Assembly: GCA_024278415.1 (NCBI GenBank)
Contig: JAJRTI010000199.1
Location: 1 to 10,270, forward strand
Direction: 5' to 3'
Length of the DNA: 10,270 nucleotides
Origin: Planctomycetota bacterium
GTDB taxonomy: Bacteria > Planctomycetota > Brocadiia > JAJRTI01
Made by a program: the position numbers and the translations under genes. Of the stretch, positions 1 to 6,473 are shown piece after piece. Within the stretch, counting starts at the first letter, position 1; each line of letters starts with the position of its first letter. The notes below the pieces were generated by a model. That model saw only the letters and a program-made list of their open reading frames with translations, made no database searches and had not been told where the DNA came from.

Positions 1-708
1 GGCGAAGTTGGCCAGCCAGCCCAAGTAGAGAAATCGGCCATTGTCCACGCGCACTGTCGCGGCCTCTGCCGCGGCCTCCTCATGGCTCGGCAGCGCCGGC
101 AGCCCGCACCGCGTCACCCACGGCAGATAGAGCCCCAATCCCGCGGCGCACAGCGCCACGCACGCGAGCCCGAAGGGCGATCCCAATTCGGCCGCGCCGA
201 AGCCGCTCGGCGCCCACGCCTGCCAAGGCGCGAAGCCGGCGGTCGCCAGCCACGTGCCCGCGGCCTTGAGCATGCCGCCCGACGCGGAGCCGAGCGCGAG
301 CCCGGTGGTCCAGCCCAAGTTGAACAACGTCATCCGCTGCGCGTGCGTCTCCTCGTCGTCGTGGTGGAGCAGCGTCTCGAATAGCGGCCAGAACAGCGCG
401 CAGCCGGCGCCGTTGAGCATCGCTGTGAAATAGAGATGACAGGGCTGTCGGGCGAATTGCGCGCTCACGACCGAGAGGCAGAAGAGCCAGGCGCCGAGGG
501 TCATGGTCGCCCGCCGCGGCAGGCGATGCGAACTGCGGCCGGCAAAGAAGCAGCTCACGCCGTAGAAGATGCCCCAGATGGACCCCATCATCCCAAGCTG
601 GAACGCGTCCGCGCCCAGATCCTGCGCGAGCAGGTTCACGAGAATCATGTGCGCCGCGATGGTCGCATCGAGCACGAAGGGGATAATGAAGTAGTTGGCA
701 ACCCGCAT
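1..708 (-). CDS. MFS transporter, N-terminal part (runs off left edge)
   Basis: The frame is open from ATG (complement of 706-708) to position 1, giving 236 residues with no stop, so the C-terminal half lies outside the window. The protein starts [20 protein letters not shown] and is strongly hydrophobic. Likely membrane helices lie near residues 5-27, 37-57, 70-88, 92-112, 127-150 and 178-197, with a seventh beginning near 226. After the second helix, [13 protein letters not shown] (57-69) resembles the MFS loop 2-3 motif (G-x3-D/R-x-G-R-R). Acidic-basic stretches after the fourth helix (DDEETHAQR, about 117-125) and after the sixth fit cytoplasmic loops. A GGAG lies 9 nt upstream of the ATG. 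Six helices followed by a charged linker before helix 7 is the usual MFS half-and-half layout. The substrate cannot be told from the sequence. The gene is divergent from the SPFH gene. The family call is firm; specificity is unknown. Confidence 0.88.
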   Translation of the reverse strand, partial: MRVANYFIIPFVLDATIAAHMILVNLLAQDLGADAFQLGMMGSIWGIFYGVSCFFAGRSSHRLPRRATMTLGAWLFCLSVVSAQFARQPCHLYFTAMLNGAGCALFWPLFETLLHHDDEETHAQRMTLFNLGWTTGLALGSASGGMLKAAGTWLATAGFAPWQAWAPSGFGAAELGSPFGLACVALCAAGLGLYLPWVTRCGLPALPSHEEAAAEAATVRVDNGRFLYLGWLANFA

Positions 709-1011
709 GGGCGGTGGCTCCGAGGCTGGGGCGGGAACGAAAGGCGGACACTCTACTCGCATCCTGTGCCGGCCGCAATGGACAGGCGCGGACTGCCTTC
801 GCATTCCGATATGCTTGGACAACCGCACGGTGAAGACGGACGGCGAAGGCCGTCCGCTCCTTTCCGCGCTTGCGCGCTTGAGGCCTCCTTGCATCTTCAC
901 AACCAAACGAGTAAGGTTGGCCCCCACTGGCTGCCGAGGCGGGCCAACGTGAAGCCTTCGTGCCCGACATGCAAGTGTTTGCCCTGCGTTACAGAAGGAA
1001 GTGAGACTGCC
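709..1011. other. Divergent intergenic region with two inverted repeats
   Basis: This 303-nt gap separates the minus-strand MFS gene from the SPFH gene, and no convincing gene lies in it. It has two perfect 8-bp inverted repeats. CGGACGGC (837-844) and GCCGTCCG (849-856) flank a GAAG loop. GTTGGCCC (916-923) and GGGCCAAC (941-948) flank a 17-nt loop. The second would lie in the SPFH leader if transcription starts at the weak promoter proposed at 889-917. The first has no T-run on either side, so it is a poor intrinsic terminator. No strong promoter for the MFS gene could be picked out. Confidence 0.6.
889..917 (+). promoter_or_regulatory. Possible weak sigma70-type promoter for the SPFH gene
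   Basis: TTGCAT (889-894) and TAAGGT (912-917) are separated by 17 nt. Each hexamer matches only three consensus positions. It is the best-spaced pair I found upstream of the SPFH gene, but this is weak evidence. Confidence 0.2.
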
Positions 1012-1833
1012 ATGGTAGCGAAAATCGTCTTCTTCGCGATCGTTGGACTCCTCATCTTGGCCGGCATGAGTATCCGAATTCTAAAGGAGTACGAGCGCGC
1101 GGTCATCTTCCGGCTGGGGCGGTTGTCAAAGGGCCTGTTCGGCGGCAATGGCCCGGGGCTCGTGGTCATCATCCCGCTCATCGACCGGCTGTTGAAGGTG
1201 AGCCTGCGGCTCGTGACGCACGATGTGCCGCCGCAGGACGTCATCACGCGCGACAACGTATCGGTCAAGGTCAACGCGGTGGTGTACTTTCGCATCATCG
1301 ACCCGACGCACGCAGTGGTCGAGGTGGAGAACTTCCTGGCCGCCACGTCGCAGTTGGCTCAGACCGCGCTCAGAAGCGTGCTGGGGTCGGTGGAGCTGGA
1401 CGAACTCCTCTCCAATCGCGACAAGATCAACGGCCAGCTTCGGGACATCATCGAGAGCCAGGCGAAGCCCTGGGGCATTGAAGTGCCAATTGTGGAGGTG
1501 AAACACGTCGACCTGCCGCAGGAGATGCAGCGAGCCATGGCGAAGCAGGCAGAGGCCGAGCGCGAACGCCGCGCCAAAATCATCAACGCCGAGGGCGAGT
1601 ACCAGGCGGCACAGAAGCTGGCCCTGGCCGCGGAGACCATCACCCCCTTCCCCGTTGCTCTGCAACTGCGCTTCCTCCAGACACTCAGCGAAGTCGCCAG
1701 CGAAAACAACTCCACCACCATCTTCCCCGTGCCGATTGATCTCTTCAGGCCCTTCCTCGAACCTAAGGCCGGCGAGCAAGCGAAGCAGGCATGCGTCGAA
1801 ACCAAGAATGATGAGCAGCCCAAGCAGGCATGA
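1012..1833 (+). CDS. Slipin/stomatin-like SPFH domain membrane protein
   Basis: The product is 273 residues. An N-terminal hydrophobic helix (about residues 4-20) is followed by the SPFH core: [12 protein letters not shown] (27-37), [13 protein letters not shown] (47-59), a region rich in [20 protein letters not shown] (71-90), and [20 protein letters not shown] (158-177). A charged helical segment, [19 protein letters not shown] (178-196), is typical of slipins, as is the near-C-terminal [11 protein letters not shown] (234-244). Family members oligomerise on membranes and organise microdomains or regulate proteases. The ATG at 1012 was chosen because GAAGGAAG (994-1001) precedes it by 10 nt and it puts the membrane helix at the N-terminus; the frame stays open upstream to 436, but that part has no family-like sequence. 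Bacterial slipins often sit beside an NfeD gene. None is seen here; the partner is a zinc-knuckle protein whose ATG overlaps this TGA. The tail repeats EQAKQA and EQPKQA. Confidence 0.92.
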   Translation: MVAKIVFFAIVGLLILAGMSIRILKEYERAVIFRLGRLSKGLFGGNGPGLVVIIPLIDRLLKVSLRLVTHDVPPQDVITRDNVSVKVNAVVYFRIIDPTHAVVEVENFLAATSQLAQTALRSVLGSVELDELLSNRDKINGQLRDIIESQAKPWGIEVPIVEVKHVDLPQEMQRAMAKQAEAERERRAKIINAEGEYQAAQKLALAAETITPFPVALQLRFLQTLSEVASENNSTTIFPVPIDLFRPFLEPKAGEQAKQACVETKNDEQPKQA

Positions 1834-2435
1834 AACATGAAGCCAAATGTGGCTGCTGCCGAGCGGAGATGACGTTTGACGAGGGGCACTACCTCGAAGT
1901 GGTCATCGTGCAGCAGGGGCCGCCTTCGCCCTTCGACATGCTCGGGGGCTTGAGGCCTGAGCCGGAAGAGAATGGGGGCGACGAGGAAGACACCGAGCGT
2001 TATGTGTCGCCCATGTTGCAGCAGCCCATGGCCAGGCTGCTCTGTGGCCGGTGTGCGTCCTTCCTCCAGATCAGCAAGGACATGCGCGAACAGGCGCGCC
2101 TCCGGGCCATGGCCTGGTGGCGCGACATGCTGCCCTACGAGGCGGTGAGGCTTGAGGCGCGGCCCTGCGGGTTCTGCCGCGGCAAGGGGGACTTGGGCCG
2201 GCTGCCCTGCCCGATCTGTAGCCAAAGCGGCACGATCATCATTCGTTCCCCGGCCAAAAAATGCGCCACCTGCAACGGCACCGGCAAGGGCCTGCTGAGC
2301 ATGCACTTCGGGGTCGGAGGCACCTGTTTGTTCTGCAAGGGATTGGGCTGGCAGTTCGACCGCCGGGGCGAGATCCGCCAACAAGAAGACGACGCCAAGC
2401 AGCGACGGCGTTCAGCCGCGCGCCGCCAGCTCTGA
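1830..2435 (+). CDS. Cysteine-rich protein with DnaJ-type zinc knuckles, no J domain
   Basis: The product is 201 residues, starting [16 protein letters not shown]. Its ATG overlaps the SPFH stop as ATGA, so the two are probably translationally coupled. Residues 113-173 hold four knuckles in the order seen in the DnaJ central domain: CGFCRGKG (113-120), a degenerate CPICSQSG (127-134), CATCNGTG (145-152) and CLFCKGLG (166-173). In DnaJ such repeats bind two zinc ions and contact unfolded clients. No HPD-containing J domain is present, so Hsp70 stimulation is not expected. A further possible metal site is C7-x2-C10 with C72-x2-C75, split by an acidic linker (44-57). The C-terminus is basic ([10 protein letters not shown]). 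There is no signal peptide or membrane helix, so it is probably cytoplasmic and may act with the SPFH protein at the membrane. It could instead be a redox or RNA-binding zinc protein. The zinc knuckles are clear; the function is not known. Confidence 0.85.
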   Translation: MKHEAKCGCCRAEMTFDEGHYLEVVIVQQGPPSPFDMLGGLRPEPEENGGDEEDTERYVSPMLQQPMARLLCGRCASFLQISKDMREQARLRAMAWWRDMLPYEAVRLEARPCGFCRGKGDLGRLPCPICSQSGTIIIRSPAKKCATCNGTGKGLLSMHFGVGGTCLFCKGLGWQFDRRGEIRQQEDDAKQRRRSAARRQL

Positions 2436-2467
2436 CCAGGCATTGTTCGGCGCGCCGTCTGCCGCAG

Positions 2468-2620
2468 GTGGCCTCCGCGATCTGCACGAGGCCACTCGCC
2501 CCAACGGGGCGTGGCGAAGCCCAGGGAAAATGTCGATAACCCCACTCCGCAAGCCCTGAGAGGGCGCGACATGGCGAAAAGCCTCCGCGTGGGCCACGAG
2601 GTGTCACGCCCTTTCAGGGC
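2468..2620. repeat. Palindromic repeat element made of two related modules
   Basis: This dense set of palindromes lies just after the zinc-knuckle gene. GTGGCCTC (2468-2475) pairs with GAGGCCAC (2488-2495). CGCCCC (2497-2502) pairs with GGGGCG (2506-2511). GCCCTgagAGGGC (2553-2565) and GCCCTttcAGGGC (2608-2620) are each hairpins. The 19-nt stretches 2553-2571 and 2602-2620 are also inverted copies of each other (17 of 19 match). GCCTCCGCG occurs at 2471 and 2581, and CACGAGG at 2485 and 2595, both exactly 110 bp apart, and each pair is followed by a GC-rich hairpin. The element therefore looks like a duplicated unit. I take it for a REP-like interspersed repeat, though it could also act as a terminator or structured RNA. 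No transposase is nearby. Confidence 0.6.
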
Positions 2621-2797
2621 CAAGGCTGTGTTCCTGCCAGCCACATCAGTGCGCCACGCTTCGCATCCTGCGGCCTGCCGCCGAGCCGTATCGCAATTCA
2701 GCGCACACGAAATAGCGAAGAACCAGATCGGAAGAATCCCACGGATGGCCAAGCCGCCCCACGGGTGCAGAACGCATACCGAGACCGTCGGCAGTCT

Positions 2798-2806
2798 TGG
2801 TATAAT
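2798..2806 (+). promoter_or_regulatory. Extended -10 promoter upstream of the DUF4091 gene
   Basis: TGG (2798-2800) directly precedes a perfect TATAAT (2801-2806), giving the extended -10 form TGnTATAAT. No good -35 hexamer lies at the expected spacing, which fits extended -10 promoters. Transcription would start near 2813 and leave a leader of about 55 nt before the ATG at 2868. The -10 sits inside a small palindrome, GGTATAATACC. Confidence 0.6.
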
Positions 2807-2867
2807 ACCTCGCCTGGCCGGCCACTGAGTCTGCGGCCATACGAACCCACTGCCAGGAGACAACCCC

Positions 2868-3512
2868 ATGGCGATTCGAGGAATGACTGCACTGTGCGCC
2901 GTTTGCCTGTCAATGCTCGCGTCGGCAAACGCCGCGCCCTATCGGTATCACGAGGACTTCGAGAAGGCCGACCCGGTCAAGTTTTGGGTGAGCAACGGCA
3001 AGTATGAGGTCCACTTCAAGGGGCTGACCGACGAGGCCGCGCACAGCGGCAAGAAGTCGCTCAAGCTCGACGTGACGCTGAAGAGCGGCACCTACTTCTA
3101 CTGGCAGGTTCCCGTGCGCATCCCGGTGGCCGGCTCGCTGAGGTTCACCGGGTGGATCAAGATCGTCGAGCCCTCCAACGCGCGGGTCGGCCTCGGCCCC
3201 AACTTCCAATTCCCGCCTACACGCCATTCCGGCTGCGGACCCATCGAAAGCGTGACGGACACCAAGGGCGAGTGGCGGAAGATCTCCGGCGAACTGGCCG
3301 AGGACGCGCAGACGCGCGCGGACACCGTGATGCGCCGGTATGTCGCCGGGGCCACGGGCGAAAACGTGGTGGTGATCATGGATCGGTGGGGCATCTTCGT
3401 GCTGGGCCGGCGGGGCCAACGCCTGGTCTGCTACATCGACGACGTGACCATCGAGGGCGACGTGCCGGAGCTGAAGGCGTACGAAGCGCTGGCCAAGAAA
3501 CGCTTCGCGTAG
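2868..3512 (+). CDS. Secreted carbohydrate-binding-like N-terminal part of a DUF4091 protein (ends at in-frame TAG)
   Basis: The product is 214 residues. AGGAG (2855-2859) lies 8 nt before the ATG. Residues 1-23 form a signal peptide ending near SANAA, so the protein is exported. Residues 25-203 look like a beta-sandwich carbohydrate-binding domain: YHEDFEKADPVKFW near the start, HSGKKSLKLDV in the middle, and YIDDVTIEGDVP at the end, the usual closing strand of such domains. A GLGPNFQFPP segment and DRWGIFVLG are further conserved-looking blocks. Translation stops at TAG 3510-3512, but the same frame continues without another stop to 5408 and encodes the matching DUF4091 part. As I recall the family, this domain is normally fused to the downstream one in related large secreted proteins, so the piece is probably the N-terminus of an 845-residue protein plus one recoded or mutated position. 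Taken alone, it would be an exported binding module without catalysis. Confidence 0.85.
   Translation: MAIRGMTALCAVCLSMLASANAAPYRYHEDFEKADPVKFWVSNGKYEVHFKGLTDEAAHSGKKSLKLDVTLKSGTYFYWQVPVRIPVAGSLRFTGWIKIVEPSNARVGLGPNFQFPPTRHSGCGPIESVTDTKGEWRKISGELAEDAQTRADTVMRRYVAGATGENVVVIMDRWGIFVLGRRGQRLVCYIDDVTIEGDVPELKAYEALAKKRFA
3510..3512 (+). other. In-frame TAG separating two halves of one protein
   Basis: The frame from ATG 2868 to TGA 5406-5408 is interrupted only by this TAG. Residues on both sides read as one continuous helical stretch: AKKRFA, stop, then YRQQFGERVAAW. Any of several single-base changes would restore a sense codon (CAG, GAG, AAG, TGG, TAC). The first in-frame start codon afterwards is TTG 3579, and its only nearby GGAG (3575-3578) abuts it with no spacing, so re-initiation looks poor. 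Confidence 0.9.
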
Positions 3513-3578
3513 TACCGCCAGCAGTTCGGCGAGCGTGTCGCAGCATGGGCGAAGTCTGTCGACGATGCCGCCGCGGAG

Positions 3579-5408
3579 TTGCAACAGTTCAAAACCGCAT
3601 CTCGCCTGCCCGAAGGGGCCGGCCGCCTGCTGGACTCCGCAGTCGAGAGCGTCGCCTCCGCGCGCAATCTCCTCGCGCGGCTCAAGAAGATCGGCTACGC
3701 GTCGCCTCGAGAGGAGGACGATCTCGAGCAGCGCATCGAGCTTCTGCGGTACGCGGTTCCCAATCTGAAGGAGATGGCGAAAGGGGGCGCGGGGAAAGCC
3801 CTTGCGGTGTTCGTGTCTCGCACCATCACGAACAAGCGCATCCTGCCCAACTCATTCCCCATCCCCGCGCGCATCTCGGATAAGCTCGACGTGACGGCCT
3901 GCGCCGGGGAGTACGAGTCCGCGACGTTCACGCTTTACGCGTTCAACGACATCGACGCGCTCCGCGTCGAGGTCGGGCCGCTCGACGGGCCCGCGGGCTC
4001 GCTGCCCGCGGGCGCGGTGGACGTGCGCGTGGTGAAGTGTTGGTACCAGGGCTATGGCAACATCGGCCGAAGCGCCAAGCGCGTGCTCAAGCCGGAATTG
4101 CTGCTCAAGGACGACGCGCTGATTCGCGTCGACTATGAGAACAAGCGCAACTTCATGCGCCAGACCGACGCGGCCGGGAACACGGTCTACGTGGACATCA
4201 GCCGCGACCTCGACGAAGGCGCGACGCGCGACGACTTGAAGGATCTCAAGCCGATGGACGCAGAGCGGCTTCAACCCGTGACGATTCCTAAAGGGACGGC
4301 CAAGCAGTTCTGGCTCACCGTGCACGTGCCGGACTCTGCGAAAGCCGGCCGCTACCGCGGAGTCGTCAGACTGCGGAGCAAGAACGCGCCCGAGCAGCGC
4401 CTGTCCCTCAACTTGCGCGTACTGCCGTTCCGGCTCGCGCGCTCGCCCCTCACCTATTCGATCTACTATCGCTCCAAACTCTCGCCGGATGACCAGCCGA
4501 CCGCCACGTCCGAGTACAAGTCCGAGGAGCAGTTCCTTGCTGAGTTGAAGGACATGAAGGCCCACGGCGTGGACTACCCCTCGAACTACCAGGGATACCC
4601 GGAGCCCCTGATCCGAAAGGTGATGGAACTGCGCGAGCAAGCCGGCCTGCCCAAGGGCCCCTTCTTCTCGCTTGGCATCGGCGCCGGCAACTCCAGCGAC
4701 CCGGCCAAGCTGAAAGCCAAGCAGGCCGAGGTCAAAAAGTGGCTCAAACTGATTCGGGAATTCGGGTACGACGAGCTGTACGTATACGGCGCGGACGAAG
4801 CCCGGGGCGAGCGCCTGATCGCGCAGCGCAAGGCCTGGGCCGCGGTGCAAGAGGCCGGCGCCAAGACCTTCGTGGCCGGGTACAAGAAGACCTTCGAGGC
4901 CATGGGCGGCCTGCTCAACTGCCTCGTGTACGCGCATTGGCCCGACCCAGAGGAGGCGAAGAAGTTCCATAGCGTAGGCAGCACGATCTTCTCCTATGCG
5001 AACCCTCAGGTGGGCGCCGAAGAGCCCGAAACGTACCGCCGCAACTACGGGCTCGTGCTGTGGAAGGCCGGCTTCGATGGAGCGATGGACTACGCGTACC
5101 AGCACTCCTTCACCCACATCTGGAACGATTTCGACGACTCCCGCTACCGCGACCACGTGTTCGCGTACCCCACCATGAACGGCGTGGTCGACACGCTCGC
5201 GTGGGAGGGCTTCCGCGAGGGCGTGGACGACGTGCGCTACCTGGCCACGTTGCAAGAGGCCATCAAGGCGGCCGAGGCAGATGCCGCCAAACAGGGCCGC
5301 GTGCGCGAAGCCAAAGCCTGGATCAACGGACTCGACCCGGCCAAGGATCTCGACGCGCTGCGGCAAGAGATGGTCGCGCTCATTCTGCGGCTGAAGGCTC
5401 AGAGGTGA
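3579..5408 (+). CDS. DUF4091 / GH123-like glycoside hydrolase, C-terminal catalytic part
   Basis: The frame is open from 3513; 3579 (TTG) is only the first available start codon, giving 609 residues, and it probably is not a true start. It carries no signal peptide of its own, as expected if it is the continuation of the protein begun at 2868. Residues 1-70 are helical linker. Residues 95-285 resemble the beta-sandwich that precedes GH123-type catalytic domains, with AGEYESATFTLYA (109-121) and LLLKDDALIRVD (174-185). The barrel-like part follows from about 290. YGADEARG (403-410) contains an Asp-Glu pair (D406, E407) in the position expected for the GH123 catalytic acids. NYGLVLWKAGFDGAMDYAYQ (489-508) and WEGFREGVDDVRYL (542-555) are typical of DUF4091. 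GH123 enzymes are beta-N-acetylgalactosaminidases, but most DUF4091 members have no tested substrate. The fold call is firm; activity and substrate are inferred. Confidence 0.85.
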   Translation: MQQFKTASRLPEGAGRLLDSAVESVASARNLLARLKKIGYASPREEDDLEQRIELLRYAVPNLKEMAKGGAGKALAVFVSRTITNKRILPNSFPIPARISDKLDVTACAGEYESATFTLYAFNDIDALRVEVGPLDGPAGSLPAGAVDVRVVKCWYQGYGNIGRSAKRVLKPELLLKDDALIRVDYENKRNFMRQTDAAGNTVYVDISRDLDEGATRDDLKDLKPMDAERLQPVTIPKGTAKQFWLTVHVPDSAKAGRYRGVVRLRSKNAPEQRLSLNLRVLPFRLARSPLTYSIYYRSKLSPDDQPTATSEYKSEEQFLAELKDMKAHGVDYPSNYQGYPEPLIRKVMELREQAGLPKGPFFSLGIGAGNSSDPAKLKAKQAEVKKWLKLIREFGYDELYVYGADEARGERLIAQRKAWAAVQEAGAKTFVAGYKKTFEAMGGLLNCLVYAHWPDPEEAKKFHSVGSTIFSYANPQVGAEEPETYRRNYGLVLWKAGFDGAMDYAYQHSFTHIWNDFDDSRYRDHVFAYPTMNGVVDTLAWEGFREGVDDVRYLATLQEAIKAAEADAAKQGRVREAKAWINGLDPAKDLDALRQEMVALILRLKAQR

Positions 5409-5474
5409 CACAGGAGCGCGGGCCCGCCACAGGAATGGCCGCGCAACCAAATCTTTAGAAGAACTCACATGAAG

Positions 5475-5585
5475 GCGATTGAAGATTGAAGAACAGGAAT
5501 TGAAGATTGCAGATTGTCCGAGAGTGTTCGCGGCGCCTCGGGGCGATTTCCAATCTCCAATTCCTGTTCTTCAATCCTCAATCTC
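5475..5585. repeat. 35-nt imperfect inverted repeat before the formyltransferase
   Basis: The arms are 5475-5509 and 5551-5585, with three mismatches in 35 and a perfect 19-bp core (5484-5502 with 5558-5576). The 41-nt loop is 5510-5550. The arms are built from repeated GATTG and GATTGAA units and are AT-rich compared with the surrounding DNA. The right arm ends one base before the GGAG (5587-5590) of the next gene. In RNA the hairpin would sit right beside that ribosome binding site. No T-run follows it, so it is not a standard intrinsic terminator. The rest of the 188-nt gap (5409-5596) holds nothing else I recognise. Confidence 0.75.
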
Positions 5586-5596
5586 TGGAGCTTGCC

Positions 5597-6433
5597 ATGC
5601 CCACGCCTCTCTACACCCCCAAGGACTCGCCCGCCCGCGTCGCCGCGTTCATGAGCGGCTCCGGCTCGAACGTGACGCGGCTGCTCGAACTCCAGCACAA
5701 GCTCGACGCCGACGCCGGCAGCCCGTTCCAGGTCGTGGCCATCGTCACCGACCGCGCGGACACCGAGCACTGCAACGCGCGTGAGATAGCGGCCAAGTTC
5801 GGCGGCCTCCCAGTCATCGAGGAGGACATCGCGCAGTTCTACGCGGACCGCGGCCACCCGAAGATCAGCGTGCGCACGGACCGGGGCTTCGAGATTCGCG
5901 AGGAATACACAGCAGTCCTATGGGACAAGCTCCAGTCCCTTGAGGTCGACTTCGCGGCGTTGGGCGGGTTCGAGTCGCTGACGAATCTCTGGGGCAAGAT
6001 GCCGGCGATCAACGTGCACCCCGGCGACCTGTCCGTGCTCGTGGATGGCCAGCGCTACCTTGTGGGCCTGCACACCATTCCCATCAAGCGCGCGATCCTC
6101 ATGGGCATCGGCGAGTTGCGCAGCACAACCATCCTCGCTACGCCCTACACCAAGGCGCTCGAGATGGACGAGGGCCCCGTGCTCATGATCTCTCGCCCCC
6201 TGCCCATCGAACTGCCCGATGGCGTCACCATCGAATCGCTCAAGGAGTCGGCCAACAAGGAACAACTCGAAGCCATCGCCAAGGAGCACCAAAACCGCCT
6301 CAAGGAGGTCGGCGACTGGGAGGTCTTCCCGCTTACGGTTCAGTATGTTGCCGAGGGGCGTTACGCGATGGACGAGGAGAGGACGGTGTACTTCGACGGG
6401 GAGGCGTTGGGATGCGGGATCAGGTTGGCATGA
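5597..6433 (+). CDS. PurN-like formyltransferase family protein
   Basis: The product is 278 residues, starting MPTPLYTPKDSPARVAAFMS. GGAG (5587-5590) lies 6 nt before the ATG; the frame is open further upstream, but that part reads through the inverted repeat. VAAFMSGSGSNVTRLLE (15-31) matches the N-terminal strand and GSGSN phosphate-binding loop of glycinamide ribonucleotide transformylase. INVHPGD (138-144) supplies the Asn-x-His pair (N139, H141), and MDEGPVLMI (190-198) the acidic residue (D191) of the N/H/D catalytic set (N106, H108, D144 in E. coli PurN). Differences from PurN are greater length (E. coli PurN has 212 residues), HPG in place of HPS, and about 50 residues between His and Asp instead of 36. 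The reaction is presumably formyl transfer from 10-formyl-tetrahydrofolate to an amine; the acceptor is unknown. No signal peptide, so cytoplasmic. The next gene starts 40 nt downstream and may be co-transcribed. Confidence 0.8.
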   Translation: MPTPLYTPKDSPARVAAFMSGSGSNVTRLLELQHKLDADAGSPFQVVAIVTDRADTEHCNAREIAAKFGGLPVIEEDIAQFYADRGHPKISVRTDRGFEIREEYTAVLWDKLQSLEVDFAALGGFESLTNLWGKMPAINVHPGDLSVLVDGQRYLVGLHTIPIKRAILMGIGELRSTTILATPYTKALEMDEGPVLMISRPLPIELPDGVTIESLKESANKEQLEAIAKEHQNRLKEVGDWEVFPLTVQYVAEGRYAMDEERTVYFDGEALGCGIRLA

Positions 6434-6473
6434 GCAACGCGCCCCATGTCCCTACGCCAGCGGGAGACACGAC

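Noticed and set aside
80..970. 296-residue minus-strand reading frame overlapping the MFS gene
   Set aside because: Arginine- and alanine-rich with no membrane helices; it is the out-of-frame shadow of the real MFS frame, whose protein is clearly hydrophobic.
436..1011. 192-residue upstream extension of the SPFH frame
   Set aside because: No family-like sequence; it overlaps the MFS gene in antisense, and the ribosome binding site and membrane helix place the start at 1012.
2725..2735. AGATCGGAAGA, identical to the first 11 bases of a common Illumina adapter
   Set aside because: The match ends after 11 bases, the flanks continue as ordinary sequence, and an 11-mer can occur by chance.
2436..2867. 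CRISPR array in the repeat-rich gap
   Set aside because: Only two related modules occur, with imperfect copies and no regular spacers or cas genes.
5418..5427. GCGGGCCCGC palindrome after the DUF4091 gene as a terminator
   Set aside because: There is no loop and no T-run, so it does not form a usual terminator hairpin.
3852..5468. 538-residue minus-strand frame opposite the DUF4091 gene
   Set aside because: Antisense shadow produced by high GC content; no recognisable motifs, while the plus strand has clear family signatures.
5507..5596. 30-residue upstream extension of the formyltransferase
   Set aside because: It is translated from the inverted repeat and has no ribosome binding site; ATG 5597 is preceded by GGAG at 6 nt.
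6219..6473. 85-residue upstream extension of the lyase frame
   Set aside because: It lies within the formyltransferase gene in another frame, and GTG 6474 has a good ribosome binding site and a signal peptide.
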